64,000 bases of DNA, taken from contig NZ_LR699166.1 in assembly GCF_902459525.1 (NCBI RefSeq), positions 2,926,501-2,990,500 on the forward strand. The letters run 5' to 3'. Of this stretch, positions 63,816 to 64,000 are shown piece by piece. The position numbers and the translations under genes were made by a program. The stretch comes from Sideroxydans sp. CL21 (GTDB lineage Bacteria > Pseudomonadota > Gammaproteobacteria > Burkholderiales > Gallionellaceae). A model generated the notes under the pieces. It was not told the DNA's origin. It searched no databases and saw nothing but the letters and a program-made list of their open reading frames with translations. Numbering within the stretch: position 1 is the stretch's first letter; each line of letters begins with the position of its first letter.

Positions 63816-64000
63816 ATCAACGGCAATTCGATTACATCATCATCGGCGCGGGCAGTGCCGGTTGTCTATTGGCCAAACGGCTGACGGAGAATCCCGATAC
63901 CAGGGTCTTGCTGCTGGAGGCCGGCAAGCGGGACAACTATATCTGGATCCACGTTCCCGTCGGCTACCTGTACTGCATCGACAATCCGAGGACCGATTGG
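63812..64000 (+). CDS. GMC-family oxidoreductase, N-terminal fragment
   Basis: The first 63 residues are present and the gene continues past the right edge. 'FDYIIIGAGSAGCLLAKRL' is the FAD-binding Rossmann motif and 'RVLLLEAGKRDN' the next conserved block, as in choline or alcohol dehydrogenases of the GMC group. The start overlaps the LysR stop by four bases. Substrate cannot be judged from this fragment. Confidence 0.85.
   Translation, partial: MNQRQFDYIIIGAGSAGCLLAKRLTENPDTRVLLLEAGKRDNYIWIHVPVGYLYCIDNPRTDW

Overview
The window looks like a chromosomal segment of a Gram-negative betaproteobacterium. I would place it near the Nitrosomonadales/Gallionellaceae, but that placement is an inference from overall protein character and gene order, not a measured match. 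Supporting signs are the Mla lipid-transport operon joined to murA-hisG-hisD, lpxH, an MSHA-like type IV pilus locus, and a cphA'/cphA cyanophycin locus with its usual ABC transporter and DUF1854 partners. Most genes look moderately GC-rich. The stretch from about 45.4 to 49.75 kb is clearly more AT-rich and looks acquired. I saw no rRNA or tRNA gene, CRISPR array or intact insertion sequence.

Layout. 1-5169 (minus): mlaFEDCB, murA, hisG and the start of hisD. 5311-19111 (plus): a tightly packed operon-like run starting with a sigma54-type response regulator. It continues with an ExeA/MshM-like ATPase, secretin, TPR protein, MshE-type ATPase with an MshEN domain, GspF/MshG-like membrane protein, GspL/PilO/PilP-like small components and two prepilin-like proteins. 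19108-23299 (minus): cysS, a GIY-YIG nuclease, a small membrane protein and glnS, threaded with nested palindromic repeats, one of them inside the cysS reading frame. 23461-27100 (plus): a TPR protein, an L,D-transpeptidase sharing its C-terminal domain, a peptidyl-prolyl isomerase and lpxH. 27185-35479: an HME-type RND efflux system with a divergent OmpR-type two-component pair. 35540-43184: cyanophycin locus (DUF1854, ABC transporter, divergent cphA' with a one-base frameshift, cphA).

43289-45323: a small hypothetical gene and dbpA. 45324-49753: AT-rich island with a possible small ORF, an exported SRPBCC protein and a stand-alone TPR-CHAT protease-like gene. Imperfect 45-bp inverted repeats flank the CHAT gene. 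49754-54353 (minus): YgjP-like metallopeptidase, GNAT, a large PAS-GGDEF-EAL protein and a 23-residue basic protein. 54583-64000: housekeeping and accessory genes (YpfH-like esterase, MFS exporter with a monooxygenase-like tail, two EamA transporters, RIO1-like kinase, DUF3820, a degenerate pseudouridine-synthase-like protein, VF530 protein, an EAL remnant, an old-yellow-enzyme reductase, a LysR regulator and the start of a GMC oxidoreductase).

How the parts connect. The pilus ATPase carries a c-di-GMP-binding type domain and the window also encodes a bifunctional-looking c-di-GMP enzyme, so second-messenger control of the pilus is plausible but unproven. The cyanophycin block would polymerise arginine and aspartate as a nitrogen store. 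The strongest candidates for something new are the palindromic element that has entered cysS and also sits nested in an intergenic repeat beside a GIY-YIG nuclease gene, and the CHAT gene framed by inverted repeats.
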